A stretch of 64,000 bases of DNA, taken from positions 39,685,391-39,749,390 of the forward strand of contig NC_089272.1 of NCBI RefSeq assembly GCF_963678975.1, given 5' to 3'. The notes under the pieces are model-generated. The model searched no databases. It saw only the letters and a program-made list of their open reading frames with translations, and was not told the DNA's origin. How positions within the stretch are numbered: the first letter of the stretch is position 1; each line of letters begins with the position of its first letter. Origin of the DNA: Dysidea avara (lineage: Eukaryota > Porifera > Demospongiae > Dictyoceratida > Dysideidae). Shown in pieces: positions 1 through 10,084 of this stretch. Position numbers and translations under genes: made by a program.

Positions 1-305
1 CTCTATAGGGTAACTTGTTTGTATAGATGAACTCTTTACAGGGTAGTTTCTTTGTAGCTGAACTCTCTCCACAGTGACTTGTTTGTAGCTGAATTCTCTA
101 GAGAGTGTAGCCGAACTCTCTACAGGGTGCATGACTTTTTTATAGCTGAACTCTCTTCAGTGTGACTTGTAATGTTCTGAATCACTACAGCGATATATTT
201 GTAGCTGAAGTCTCTATAGGGTGACTTGCTTCTTGCTGAACTGTCTATAAGATTAACTGTTTGCAGCTGAACTCCCTACAGAATAACTTGCAATATAATA
301 GGATT
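1..305. repeat. 31-bp minisatellite array, 3' end of a larger array
   Basis: Degenerate tandem copies of a unit close to GTAGCTGAACTCTCTACAGG followed by GTGACTTGTTT, about 31 bp. Copies drift by substitutions and small indels. The array enters from outside the window. The same unit forms the larger array at 10.1-12.1 kb, and in both places the array runs into the same long downstream repeat. Confidence 0.9.
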
Positions 306-1165
306 CTACAATGGAGTAAATAAATTAGATAAATGCTCTATTAGGGTAACTGTTCTATTAGAGTATCTCGATTTCGCATTTGCTACACGGAGTTGGCTTT
401 CGAATCATAACTCAGTGGTTTGTAATCTGATTCTTCTGTACTACCGCAACGACTTTCTATGAAGATTATTCCAACTATACACCGATTTTCAGCTCATTGC
501 TCTAAGCGGTTTGCCTAGTAGTCGTAAAAACGTATACTTTTTTATTCATAAAAATCGATCGCGTAATTGTGACACAGGTTGGGTTTTGTGTCAAATCTCC
601 ATGTTCTTTACCTCGATTCCTATCAAACCACCAAAAGGCACTCCTACGATGGTTACTCCATCTACATAGCAATTTTCAACTCAATCCATGAAGCGGTTTA
701 CCCTGTAGGCGTGACAACAAATCGATCTTGTTTTACGCGAATAATCGGTAATAAATCCTGAACAGTTCATCGGATTCGCACCAAATTTTATACTAGGATT
801 TGCCTTTGGACTTCCTTTCAGTGCACCAAACTTCAAGGCGATAGGAGTACGTGTTTGCGTTTTATAGCAATTTTTGCAAGTGTGCGAAAACACGAAGAAA
901 AAAAAACGAAGAAAAATAATCGAAATTTTGGCAGCTCGTATCTCGGAAATGGCTGGAGCGATTTCCTTCAAATTTGGAATGCAGACTCCCCTAGCTGGCG
1001 AGCAACTCGAAAATTTGGTTCCAATCCGATAAGGTATCACGGAGATACAAAGGTGTGAAAATTACGTTTTCTTTTTTCCTGTCAATATACTCACGGTGTG
1101 GCGCACCGGATTCTTGGGCCGCACGACACACTATCGTGTGTCTTGATCAAGTGTATAACATGAAC
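306..1165. repeat. Minisatellite tail repeat, copy 1
   Basis: Begins with the CTATTAGAGTATCTCGAT motif and continues through GCTACACGGAGTTGGCTTTC to a region ending CTTCCTGTCAATATACT-like. It is closely matched at 12.1-12.86 kb, also directly after a minisatellite array, and partly in inverted orientation at 13.25-13.57 kb. The block at 1097-1150 holds GGATTCTTGGGCCGCACGAC and a short palindrome, ACACACTATCGTGTGT. Short open frames here are not conserved between copies, so I treat this as non-coding repeat DNA. Confidence 0.75.
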
Positions 1166-2266
1166 CACGATCGTGGTTCATAATAGGGATTGGGACAAAA
1201 ATTTTCAAAACTCTCTAATAGAACGCACAGCTTTCCGAGCTTTGGATGTGTTTCAAAAAATATTCCGACCTTCCTCTGGTGTTGTAAAGAACAGGGAAGT
1301 GGTTTTGGGAGTTTTTAAAAATTTCCAAAATCGTCCCAAATTTCCATCTTCTTATTATTATTATTTTGCGCATCTACAGCCCACAGGAAATCGATATCAG
1401 CACTAAAATTGTATGGCGTATTTTAAAATCATTCCTACCCAGGTCTGTGTGGTATTAAAATCTTTGCTTTCTAAGGCAATTGCAAGATATAGAGCTAGAG
1501 TCATGGCTTTGAGACGCCATCACTCGCGAAGCCATAAAAGCAAAAATACAGCAGTTTTTAAAATGCCATTTGAAACAATGCATGGGGCTAAAATGCACCA
1601 AGATGTATTAACTAAACATTAAACATAAATGCTGCTCACTGAAATTTGTTTCTGAACGTTTTATAATTCTTCAACTCGCATCAGTGAAGGGGGTGTGGCC
1701 AACAGCCCGTCACTGAAACTTCATTCATGGCACATTTCTAAGGGCTGCTACATCCGTTTATCAGTCAAGAATCAACGTAACAAGCCTCGTAAGCTATCAG
1801 ATATAGCGTAACCCTTCGAATCGAAAAGGGCGTGTGTCCCCTCTGTACGTCATCAAAAATTAAGGGCAGCCCCGGCTTTGGGGGAAAGAATTTGAGTAAG
1901 AAAACAGTATAGCATTCCAGTATATGTAAATGATTATATAAATCTATAATTTAATGAACTTAGTACTAATTTCTGTGAAATTATAGTGTATGTGCTATTC
2001 TAATGTTTGCAATTAATACTCTTAATTAAAAAAAATTGTACTGTGTGTTTTGAAATTTGATGAACTTAATCATTAAATCTGTCAAATGTCAATAAGCACC
2101 TCAAAAGCCAGTGATGTGGAGTCTATGCAATTGCTTGCTATTTAACATTTAATTTGTTGAGGCTGGTGAGTGTGAAATGGTCAAATTTTATTTACATCTG
2201 GTGTATGGTAAATTTGATTTGCTGTTTTCAGTGTGTGTATGTACAAATCCATGCAGCAGTACTATA
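1166..2266. other. No gene or clear repeat recognised
   Basis: AT-rich sequence with only short, unconvincing open frames. I see no splice-supported exon, TIR or tandem array. Confidence 0.5.
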
Positions 2267-2269
2267 TTA

Positions 2270-2653
2270 GGCCACTCCAAATAAATTCTCTGTTTCCCGT
2301 CCTGGACTCAGGCATATTTGCATGCGGGCGGGTGGTCCATTTCCATTATTTCATTATAAGATTGGTTAGATTTTCAAGCCATTATTTGCCTGGCACAGCC
2401 AAAAAGATTGCATAAAAGCTTGTTCCTTAATTCCTTTGTAAGTTGCAAAAATGACAAACGTGAAGTTTGTGCTGACTTGTTAGCACTGCTGACACGTAAG
2501 CTGACACTGTTTCAAGATAGCTTTTACTGAGCCTATCGGTATGCAAGAATAACCGGAAAATAATGGAAGAATACGGAATAATGGAATATTTAGAGCTGGT
2601 AGTTACCAGATGCGGGCGGTGGATGGGAAACATAGAATTTATTTGGAGTGGCC
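2270..2653. mobile_element. PIF/Harbinger-like MITE
   Basis: The ends form a terminal inverted repeat of about 30 bp: the left end starts GGCCACTCCAAATAAATTCT and the right end is its near-perfect complement, ending GGAGTGGCC. A TTA triplet flanks both ends (2267-2269 and 2654-2656). GG-starting TIRs with a 3-bp TWA target duplication are typical of the PIF/Harbinger superfamily. There is no transposase, so it is non-autonomous. Confidence 0.75.
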
Positions 2654-2725
2654 TTACTGCATGGAGTGCACACCAGCCATAAAATTGTGTTGTCCATGTG
2701 TATGGACATGAAAAAATTTCAGAAA

Positions 2726-3102
2726 CTAAGGGGGTTAAAAAAATTGTAAATTTAAACAAGTAGAATAGGGATCGAAGTTTGATTCTGAAAAAAAACTGTA
2801 TTGACAAGAAGTAATAGGGATGGTGATTCACAATACTGCTTAATACATCAATACAAGCCAAGCAGCTTGATTTGTGTACATTGAATTTAAGATTCCTATT
2901 TCGGCTTTTCATTTGAACAGTCAAAATAGAAATCTTAAATTCAATGTACACAAATCAAGCTGCTTGGCTTGTATTGATGTATTAAGCAGTATTGTGAATC
3001 ACCATCCCTATTAATTCTTGTTTACGCAGTTTTTTTTTTCAGAATCACAACTTCGATCCCTATTCCATTTGTTTAAATTTACAATTTTTTTGCCCCCCTA
3101 GT
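2726..3102. mobile_element. Fold-back element, near-perfect palindrome
   Basis: Two arms of roughly 175 bp are reverse complements around a loop of about 20 bp centred near 2914. For example GTGATTCACAATACTGCTTA in the left arm reappears complemented in the right arm. Arm identity is very high, suggesting a young insertion or arm homogenisation. The 174-codon open frame on the minus strand across this region (2427-2951) also crosses the neighbouring MITE and is not a gene. Confidence 0.85.
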
Positions 3103-3130
3103 ATATATAGGGATCCCTCACAGCTATACA

Positions 3131-3356
3131 TGCAAAAACAGCCAAGCTGTATGAAAGAATATAGCCTTCAAAAGCCTGGGTGAAAGAGTTGTGGCCATGA
3201 AATGTCTGTAATGATATTAATGCTTATAAATTTTAAGCCATTATTAAAATTTATTATCATTAACATCATTGCAGGCATTTCATGGCAGCCACTTTTGATT
3301 TCACAACTTAGGTTTTTGAATGTCACACCTTTTTATACAGCTTGGCTGTTTTTGCA
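3131..3356. mobile_element. Fold-back element, AACAGCCAAGCTGTA family, copy 1
   Basis: Starts TGCAAAAACAGCCAAGCTGT and ends with its complement. The arms, about 105 bp each with roughly 85 percent similarity by eye, nearly meet in the centre (TTATAAATTTT against AAAATTTATTAT). A longer member lies at 9570-9888, and a right half only at about 4830-4945. Confidence 0.8.
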
Positions 3357-3399
3357 TGGATTTCACTTTTTTGTATTTCGACCCTTAAGCCCTCAACCA

Positions 3400-4597
3400 T
3401 TTTTTTTTAAATCACAAGCACTGAAAGCACTTTGTCTAATAAACTACGTAGATTTTCCACATAGTGCAAGAACTGTTAAAGCTATCTAAAAACTACAAAT
3501 ACCCTGGTTTGATAGGTCCCATCCTCATCACATACTTCCAACCCAGAACTTCATGCTGTGCCTTAAAATTACTAAAGAAGTATCGCTTCATCTTTCCTCT
3601 TCACATTACGATGGATAAAAGGCCATAACTTGGCTATACTTGTCCTATCAGCTTTCCCTTGATATCATGTTGCTCATCACATGATGGCAATTCAGTTGAT
3701 ATCATGTGATTTATTAAATGGCCAATGAGCACAGTGACAATACGAAAGTAAAAGTAAACAAAATGATTTAATGCTTCATAGGGGGTGAGTTTCTTGTTGT
3801 ACAAAACTTTATATATAGTTAGATAGCTTGCTACCTGCCAATTAATAAAATCTGCATTTCTTAGAGATTGGATGAATGCTCCATGTGATGGCTGTTTGAA
3901 ACCATACATGTAATTGCCATAAAATACTGTTTGTTTTAAGTTTGTTTTGTACCAAATCCAGTTTTCTGAACTATGCAGATTTAAGAATTAAATACTCCAA
4001 ATCCAACCATTAACTGGCTTTGAGGCTTTTTCACTAATCATTGTTCTTCTTATCAATGACTATGATATAAAACAAACTATAGTTCTCAACAAATACAGAA
4101 ACATACCTACCAATCTGATACCAGGGCCAAAGGATCTAACTATACAATAACTAATTAACAATCTAATTGTGATAATTGCTCTATAAATGTGTGCTTAATT
4201 CTCATGGCTATGGCTACATAAGTTTCATTATAGTGCCTGTATTTGTTTGCAATAGCGATTTATAACAAAGTAAATTCTTTCCAAGTTACTGTAGGTATGC
4301 ATAATTGCCAAGGCATCAATGCATGATAGTGCATGATGGCTTATATTTGTTAATGGGAATCGTCTGTGTTTTTGGTTGTGGTGAATGGATTAATTACCGA
4401 GGTGCTTCTTCTACTGTTTTTAGTTTGTAACGCTGAAGTGCAATGATCACTTCACATTTGAGTCAGTAATTGATAGTTGCATGGGCACACATTCAGATGA
4501 AATCATTAACTGTGGCACCAATCTTTCTTTTGATATGGTATGTGTGGGTTCACCCATCACCGTAAAAGTAAACAAGCAAGTATAAGGAACACTTATG
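3400..4597. other. Intergenic or intronic, nothing recognised
   Basis: AT-rich sequence with scattered stops in all frames. The open frame on the minus strand at 3634-3909 has no recognisable domain and no splice support. Confidence 0.4.
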
Positions 4598-4797
4598 AAT
4601 TTTAGCTCAATTAGGAATCACGAGAAAAAAGTTTTAAAACAAGGGAGGTCCTGCAGATGTACTAGTGGACATTTCCTCATTGACTGAATTAGGGATTAAA
4701 TGTCCACTAGTATATCTATATACATGTGTAGGTAACCTCCCTTGTTTCTCAACTTTTTCTATGATCCCTAATCAAACTTAAATTTCTAATTTTTCTT
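4598..4797. mobile_element. Palindromic MITE, ATTAGGGATC family
   Basis: Inverted arms: the left contains AAACAAGGGAGGT and TGTACTAGTGGACATTT, the right contains their complements and ends GATCCCTAATC. The same element type at 40.44-41.07 kb is split by another MITE. It is non-coding. Confidence 0.75.
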
Positions 4798-4829
4798 AAT
4801 CTTGTTATAATAATACACACAGTCATTAT

Positions 4830-4945
4830 TTAAAATGCATTGCCATTAACACCATTGCAGCCATTTCTTGGCTGCTACCTTTGATTTCACACCTTTTTCA
4901 CCCCAACTTTTGAAGGTCGCACTTTTTTACAGTCTTGCTGTACTA
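4830..4945. repeat. Half copy of the AACAGCCAAGCTGTA fold-back family
   Basis: Matches the right arm of the 9570-9888 element, with CAGCCATTTCTTGGCTGC, TTGATTTCACACC and a terminal TACAGTCTTGCTGTA. The left arm is absent. Confidence 0.6.
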
Positions 4946-5026
4946 TTTATATGCATACTATACCTATACATACAGCACACACATGAACATAGCTCTTAAA
5001 ATATAATTTATCATTATCACATTTTT

Positions 5027-5162
5027 ATGTCTAAAGGCACTGATAGTTCAAAAATGAACAGCTGCTGCTTTATCATTTTGGGAATTTGTTCTTGTGGTCT
5101 GACCATTATCATATGGTACATCTATGAAAACCTCATAGAAGACAAAACAAAGGTCACTAAAG
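5027..5162 (+). CDS. Exon encoding a single-pass transmembrane segment
   Basis: The frame reads through a strongly hydrophobic stretch, CCFIILGICSCGLTIIIWYI, flanked by polar, charged residues (TDSSKMNS before, ENLIEDKTKVTK after). That is what a single membrane-spanning helix looks like. The exon ends with a good donor (AAAG|GTATGT) in phase 1. It may start at the in-frame ATG at 5027 or 5054, or at an acceptor AAAG just before 5037. The next candidate exon (5768-5798) restores the codon and stays open. I cannot identify the protein. It could be the N-terminal part of a receptor-like gene, and a link to the ankyrin/Death gene far downstream is only a possibility. Confidence 0.5.
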
Positions 5163-5354
5163 GTATGTACATGAATGTGAGGTACTTTGTACATGCACAC
5201 AATATCAAAATTTTCAAACACTGTTGTGCTGTGTAGTGTATACAGGTATACACGTAATAGGCTTACAGTACGTTACAATTTCATATGCATATATTTAATG
5301 CATATACTTTTCCTTCATTATTACTGTATGTACTTAAACAAACACTTGTGAGCT

Positions 5355-5703
5355 TGGCTTGAGCCAATTATACTTATGTATGTATTCAAAGTCATGATTA
5401 TACACAAAAGCTGACCATTTTATTAGAGAGTATCAGTATGATCTGACTGCTGTATTAGAATAAGTGAGTGTTCTATTAGAGTATATCGGTCTAAATGTCT
5501 AAGAGACAGTAAAAATGCTTTAAATATGGATATGGTTACAATGCATAATATGTTCAGTATATGATGTCATTTTGATGCACACATTGCGCTTTTTATGTTT
5601 CTAAGATGTCTTGAAAATTGTTCCCATTATGCTGGTATAACGCTTGATGCTATTTCTAGTCAAAATTATGCTGAAATAATTGGCACAAGCCTAGCATAAA
5701 CTA
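5355..5703. mobile_element. Decayed copy of the TAGGCTTG MITE
   Basis: Starts TGGCTTGAGCCAATTAT and ends ATAATTGGCACAAGCCTA, matching the ends of the 10886-11321 element, and contains two degraded copies of the CTATTAGAGTATC motif. No clear target duplication remains. Confidence 0.7.
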
Positions 5704-5767
5704 CAGATCTTTGTCTGCATAAATGTGTTAATCATTACATTATGTGATATACCTATAATCTCTATAG

Positions 5768-5798
5768 ATGCAGGTGATGAGCCTTTGCAGCAAACCAA
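5768..5798 (+). CDS. Small exon following the transmembrane exon
   Basis: An acceptor (TCTATAG) and a donor (GTATGT) bound 31 bases. Joined to the previous exon in phase 1 they read D-AGDEPLQQT-K, mostly polar residues, so a juxtamembrane tail is plausible. The phase agreement is the only evidence beyond the splice signals. Confidence 0.35.
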
Positions 5799-5898
5799 GT
5801 ATGTATATATGTGTTTTATTTATCGCCTATTACATAATATGTACCGTGCAATGTATATACACATACTAAGATCTACCATATTAACATACTGGTGACAG

Positions 5899-6130
5899 GC
5901 CATTCACCAGCACACCAATGATTTTCATCATGTCAGGTCATTAACAAGGCCAGAAATTGCCATTTGAGCTTGCCACACCATTCAGAAAAGACATATCTTA
6001 AAATGAGCCTCAAGCAATACTGAGGGTCAAAATCAACAGTATGGTATGGTAGCTATCTACTCCTTGTGGCATTAGTTTGATTTTGCCTGTTGTGCGATTT
6101 GGAATGGTTGCGTAAAATTTGGTCACAAAA
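5899..6130. repeat. Dispersed repeat, copy 1 of 2
   Basis: Resembles 44837-45062 in the same orientation. Shared blocks include TTGCCATTTGAGCT versus CTGCCATTTGAGCTC, CAGAAAAGAC, and TTAGTTTGATTTTGCCTG near the right end. Function unknown. Confidence 0.6.
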
Positions 6131-6231
6131 AAATTTATAGCCTCATGCTACATGTAGCCACTTTCACATACATGTATGTAGAAGTCTTGAAGGCAATAAC
6201 ACAAAAGCTTTAAAATTCTTCCTATATAATA

Positions 6232-6871
6232 TGTGACCCAGTCTGAGAAAACCAGTCTTATCGCCCATGTCAGCAGATTCGATTTTTCACCCAGGACACA
6301 CAGCTACATGAATAAACTATCTAATTCCACATTTAAAATCAGTTAAGACTTGATTGTCTGGTTTTGCTGGCTGCTTTTCCCAAGCCCAGTGGTGATCCGT
6401 ACATGTGGTGTGGGGCCTTAATGGAGCTGTGGTCAGCCTTGGAATGACTGTATGTGGCTGTACAGCTCTGTGGTGTTGAACAAGTATCTCTGCTGTGACT
6501 TTCCTTTCATTTTAGCCAGTTTTGAGACCTCAATGGCTCAAAACGTGGCCTAATTCATCCTTTGGCCTTCCTTTTCAATTTTTGAACACCATCTTGCCCG
6601 CCTTCCAGGGCCCCCCGCCTCCCACCCAATTTGCAGCTCGCCTGATACAGTCAACCTTGGTTTAAAAACTATCTAAAACGGTGGGAAACTTAGTTGTTGG
6701 CTACTTGCACAGTGGATGCTCTGGAAGGTAAGCAATTGGTGTAAAACGTGTGAAAATTTGGTACACATAGCTTCAACCATTGGCAAGCTACAACACACCA
6801 AATGCTTAAAACCGGCATTTCTCGATACTTTTAAATAGGCAATAAGCCCGGATTTGTCAGACTGGGTCACA
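6232..6871. mobile_element. TIR element, TGTGACC family, TA target duplication
   Basis: Ends TGTGACCCAGTCTGA and TCAGACTGGGTCACA are inverted, and TA flanks both sides. Length is 640 bp. The interior resembles the 620-bp element at 50500-51119 (for example the TGGCTGTACAGCTCTGTGGT block and the TTTGAGACCT-type right part), so these are two members of one non-autonomous family. The TA duplication suggests Tc1/mariner-type mobilisation, but no transposase is present. Confidence 0.75.
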
Positions 6872-7010
6872 TATTATGATGGCATTAGTGATGTGAAATG
6901 CAAGCATACTTTACAGAACTCTTGGTATGGCTGACAGCTCACAACACAGTGTTTCATAATTGAATGGATAGAAGAGACAGCAATTTCACTCCCCTCTACT
7001 TTTTGTGTAG

Positions 7011-7097
7011 GCATTTCCAAAAGAGGAGTAGAAAGTAATGCTAATGGAAGCTTAGCCCCTTATTTCAATACACAGCCTCCAGATAACATACTGACAG
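7011..7097 (+). CDS. Possible exon, low confidence
   Basis: A pyrimidine-rich acceptor (CTACTTTTTGTGTAG) precedes an 87-base frame reading ISKRGVESNANGSLAPYF and on to PPDNILT before a weak donor. The phase does not fit a direct junction to 5768-5798, so another exon would be required. It may be chance. Confidence 0.2.
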
Positions 7098-7099
7098 GT

Positions 7100-8190
7100 T
7101 GGTAGTTGATTAATGAAGATTATGATTTGTCCTATTTTAGCATTTATTGTACTGAGGCCACTTCAACTAAATCTTTTGTTTCTCGGGCCCGACTGACCCT
7201 ATATTTGTCAGCATAAAATAATTATGTTAATCACGTGATCACCTTGCAAAGAGTGATAACGCCACGAAGGAGTTGCAAGTTTATCTTTAAGCTCTCAAAA
7301 AGTAAGTATCACTAAATATCTCAACATATAGCTGCCTACTCACAAGTAATACAGCAACCGTAATGTAGCTTAGCCACCGTTTGACTTGAAATATCACTCT
7401 TCAGCTAGCACATTAGCAGGTCATTCACTGTGCAAGCAGACAACAACAAAGGTTTTGTCTATTAGTGAAAGTGGATCATGCAAAAATTAATTCAGCCAAT
7501 CAATGTTATTCAGGACTCAAATCCAGTTACACAATTTTTTTACACAGTTGATCTATATAGAACCTTATAGCCAATTCCTAGTTGGCCAGACCTCCATCAA
7601 TGACTTCTGGGGGTGGAAAAAAGCAGACCACTTTAATTTGTAGTTTTGGACAATAAAATTTGATTATATATTTGCATTTATGTTGTAAATTTAAACATGT
7701 GGATGTTGTCATGGGCACAAAACCAGTTGCCCAAACTTGGTCACTTGCAGCATATTCACAGACATAATTATTTTTTCACTACTTCTCATTGTTGCCTGTT
7801 TATGATGCACTCATTTTAACCAGTGTTTTTGCTCTGATTTTATGTGTACAGCATACAGTACTATACATAATTACAGGGTGTATAAATATGTAAGCTCCAA
7901 GCCTGGGTTGGATTTGTACCTACCTAGCTACCCACTATTGTTTTTAACCTTTCCCTACAGGTATGTACGTCTGACAGAAGCTACTAGCACTTGAAGATAC
8001 AACTTGAACTATTTGACATTTTGCTATTACTGTTATTTCATTATACTGACATATTGCTGTTTGCATCAAAATCGTTTTGATAGGTTGATATTTTAATTGT
8101 TGCATTGATTTTATAACACATGATGATGCATACATTAGGTAGTACAGTATTATTTTAAGATACATCAGTCTTATAGTAAATGCATACATA
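7100..8190. other. No gene recognised
   Basis: AT-rich. A fragment at 7151-7200 (GGCCACTTCAACTAAATCTT) resembles the end of the Harbinger-like MITE at 2270 but has no partner end. Confidence 0.4.
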
Positions 8191-8442
8191 CAGTAGGTTG
8201 CAAAATAAAGTTTACGTTTCGTAATTGTAATTACGGTGTGATTACTAAGTAATTACCATGTTTGTACTGTAATTACATTTTGACCGTAATACGTAATTAT
8301 GCAAAAAAGTAGTTTTTCACCAGCCATATATACAATATACTCATAGTTACCAATAGAGCATACTTCGTAACTACGCTTTGTAATTACGCTACTACAGCGT
8401 AATTACAATTACGAAATGTTAACTTTATTCTGCAGCCTACTG
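8191..8442. mobile_element. Palindromic MITE, CAGTAGG ends, TA duplication
   Basis: Left end CAGTAGGTTGCAAAATAAAG and right end CTTTATTCTGCAGCCTACTG are inverted, flanked by TA on both sides. The inner arms are built of GTAATTAC-type repeats, so the whole 252 bp can fold. The TA duplication points to a Tc1/mariner-like mobiliser. It is non-coding. Confidence 0.8.
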
Positions 8443-8601
8443 TATGTCCATATGTCTGGACACACGTAATACCTGTAACTTTCTACCAAAACTTCAATTC
8501 CACTAAGCAACCTTTGTACCATCACAGAAAAACTGTTAAAATGCATAAAATGGAATAGTTTACCTTTCTTTGGCTGGTGAGCAGCATGAGTTACTACATA
8601 A

Positions 8602-8922
8602 CACTGTGAAAAGGGTGGGATATAATATGGTATTCCCAGTGGCCTTAATATAAATCCTGTATTATACACATCTTATACTCAAGTATATTCCATACTATAC
8701 TATTGCATATATGGTTTCAGTTTATTTACCACATTACCTGAAATAGATTATATCTAATATAATTCCCACACTATATCATCACATAATATTATGTGGTTTC
8801 AGTATGTTTAACACATTAACTAAAGCCTTACATGAGATTGTCATACTACATGTTATATCAAGCTTTTTTGTATTCAATAAGCCACTAGAAATACCATCCT
8901 ATATCCCTCATTTTTCACAGTG
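8602..8922. mobile_element. Palindromic MITE, CACTGTGAAAA family, copy 1
   Basis: Ends CACTGTGAAAA and TTTTTCACAGTG are inverted, with TAA on both sides (8599-8601, 8923-8925). Internal repeats of ATGGTTTCAGTTTATTT and TGTGGTTTCAGTATGTT alternate with runs of TATA-rich sequence. A second copy with a TTG duplication lies at 63030-63366. Three-base target duplications suggest a PIF/Harbinger-like origin. Confidence 0.75.
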
Positions 8923-8925
8923 TAA

Positions 8926-9498
8926 TGTGTATGTATATCGCAACATAAATGAGACCCAAAAGTATGATACTGTGCAACACCTATCCTCTAGCATCTACGT
9001 ATCTATCCTGTAATAAGGTGACTGTGAGGTACAGTAATTATCAAGTTTCCAGAAATAATGACTTTTAATAATGTAGCATTATTATACTGATGTAGTTTTG
9101 ACCAAGTCACTTTTAATAATGGAAACCATAACCTCTAAAGTGACTATACATTCAATGGTTGACATTTACCTGACCATTATGAACAACTGAAAAAGAAACA
9201 GTATGTACTACAGTATGCACATAGTGTACATGATATTGTGTACACTATATATATAGCTCCTGAATAAAACCTGAACTGAACAGTTGTAGGTTATGAACTG
9301 TTAGCGGTAAGTTTACAATGGTAGTTTTACAGCTGTAGAAAATTAATGAGATGCATACTTTATAATTGAGATATGTCTACTGTATTTGGTGAAAAAGTTT
9401 GTTCGTATGGGAAGATATCTGTTACTACACTGTATGAACAACACAATATCTGTATTATATAAGTACAATGACTGTGTGCTGCTTATGTGCATATTACT
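8926..9498. other. No gene recognised
   Basis: AT-rich spacer with no domain-bearing frame and no clear inverted repeat. Confidence 0.4.
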
Positions 9499-9556
9499 AT
9501 AATCAAGACACATGGTAGTGTGTCGTGCAGCCCAAGAAGCTGGCACGCCACACCAT
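9499..9556. repeat. Dispersed GTGTGTCGTGC block
   Basis: Reverse-orientation copy of a block that also occurs at 1093-1150 and 13209-13266: a near-palindromic ACACAYNRTAGTGTGT core, then GTGCAGCCCAAGAAG and GGCACGCCACAC. A core-only copy is at 42799-42822. Confidence 0.65.
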
Positions 9557-9569
9557 GAGTATCTAAACC

Positions 9570-9888
9570 AAAACAGCCAAGCTGTAAAAAAAGAGTGCAG
9601 CCCCCAAAAAGGCTAGTATGAAAAAAGATGTGAAATCCAAGGTGGCGGCCAAGAAATGGCTGTGATGGTAGGTTAATGGCAAAAATTTTAATTACCACAA
9701 TTCAGGTGAATTTGTATTGCCTCCTCCACTAGGATTCGGCACCAAATTCACCTGAATTGTTGTAAATAAAATTTATGCCATTAACCTACCATCACAGCCA
9801 TTTCTTGGCCGCCACCTTGGATTTCACATCTTTTTTCACCCTGGCTATTTTGGGGGCCGCACACTTTTTTTACAGCTTGGCTGTTTTC
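9570..9888. mobile_element. Fold-back element, AACAGCCAAGCTGTA family, copy 2
   Basis: Arms of about 140 bp: AAAACAGCCAAGCTGTA at the left and TACAGCTTGGCTGTTTT at the right. Inside, CCATTTCTTGGCCGCCACCT on the right pairs with its complement on the left. The loop near 9715-9755 is about 40 bp. It is non-coding. Confidence 0.85.
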
Positions 9889-10084
9889 ATTTAGACATCA
9901 TTTCTTTTTGTATTGCAAGCCACAAAGCCGGCCATAAACTGGCTATGGTGCTTCCTCAAACTATTTTTTTCTTTTCTGCAGGAATTGTGGAGCAAAGGAA
10001 GAAATTTTGTGTACAGCTTTTTGTCTGATTAAAAATATTTAACAATGAAAGATAATCACATACTGTAGGTAATAAGGTGACTTC

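Noticed and set aside
681..1040. A 119-codon minus-strand frame
   Set aside because: Lies in the tail repeat; the homologous copy at 12.5-12.8 kb does not keep the frame.
2427..2951. A 174-codon minus-strand open frame
   Set aside because: It runs through the end of a Harbinger-like MITE and into one arm of a palindrome; composition and repeats explain it and no domain is visible.
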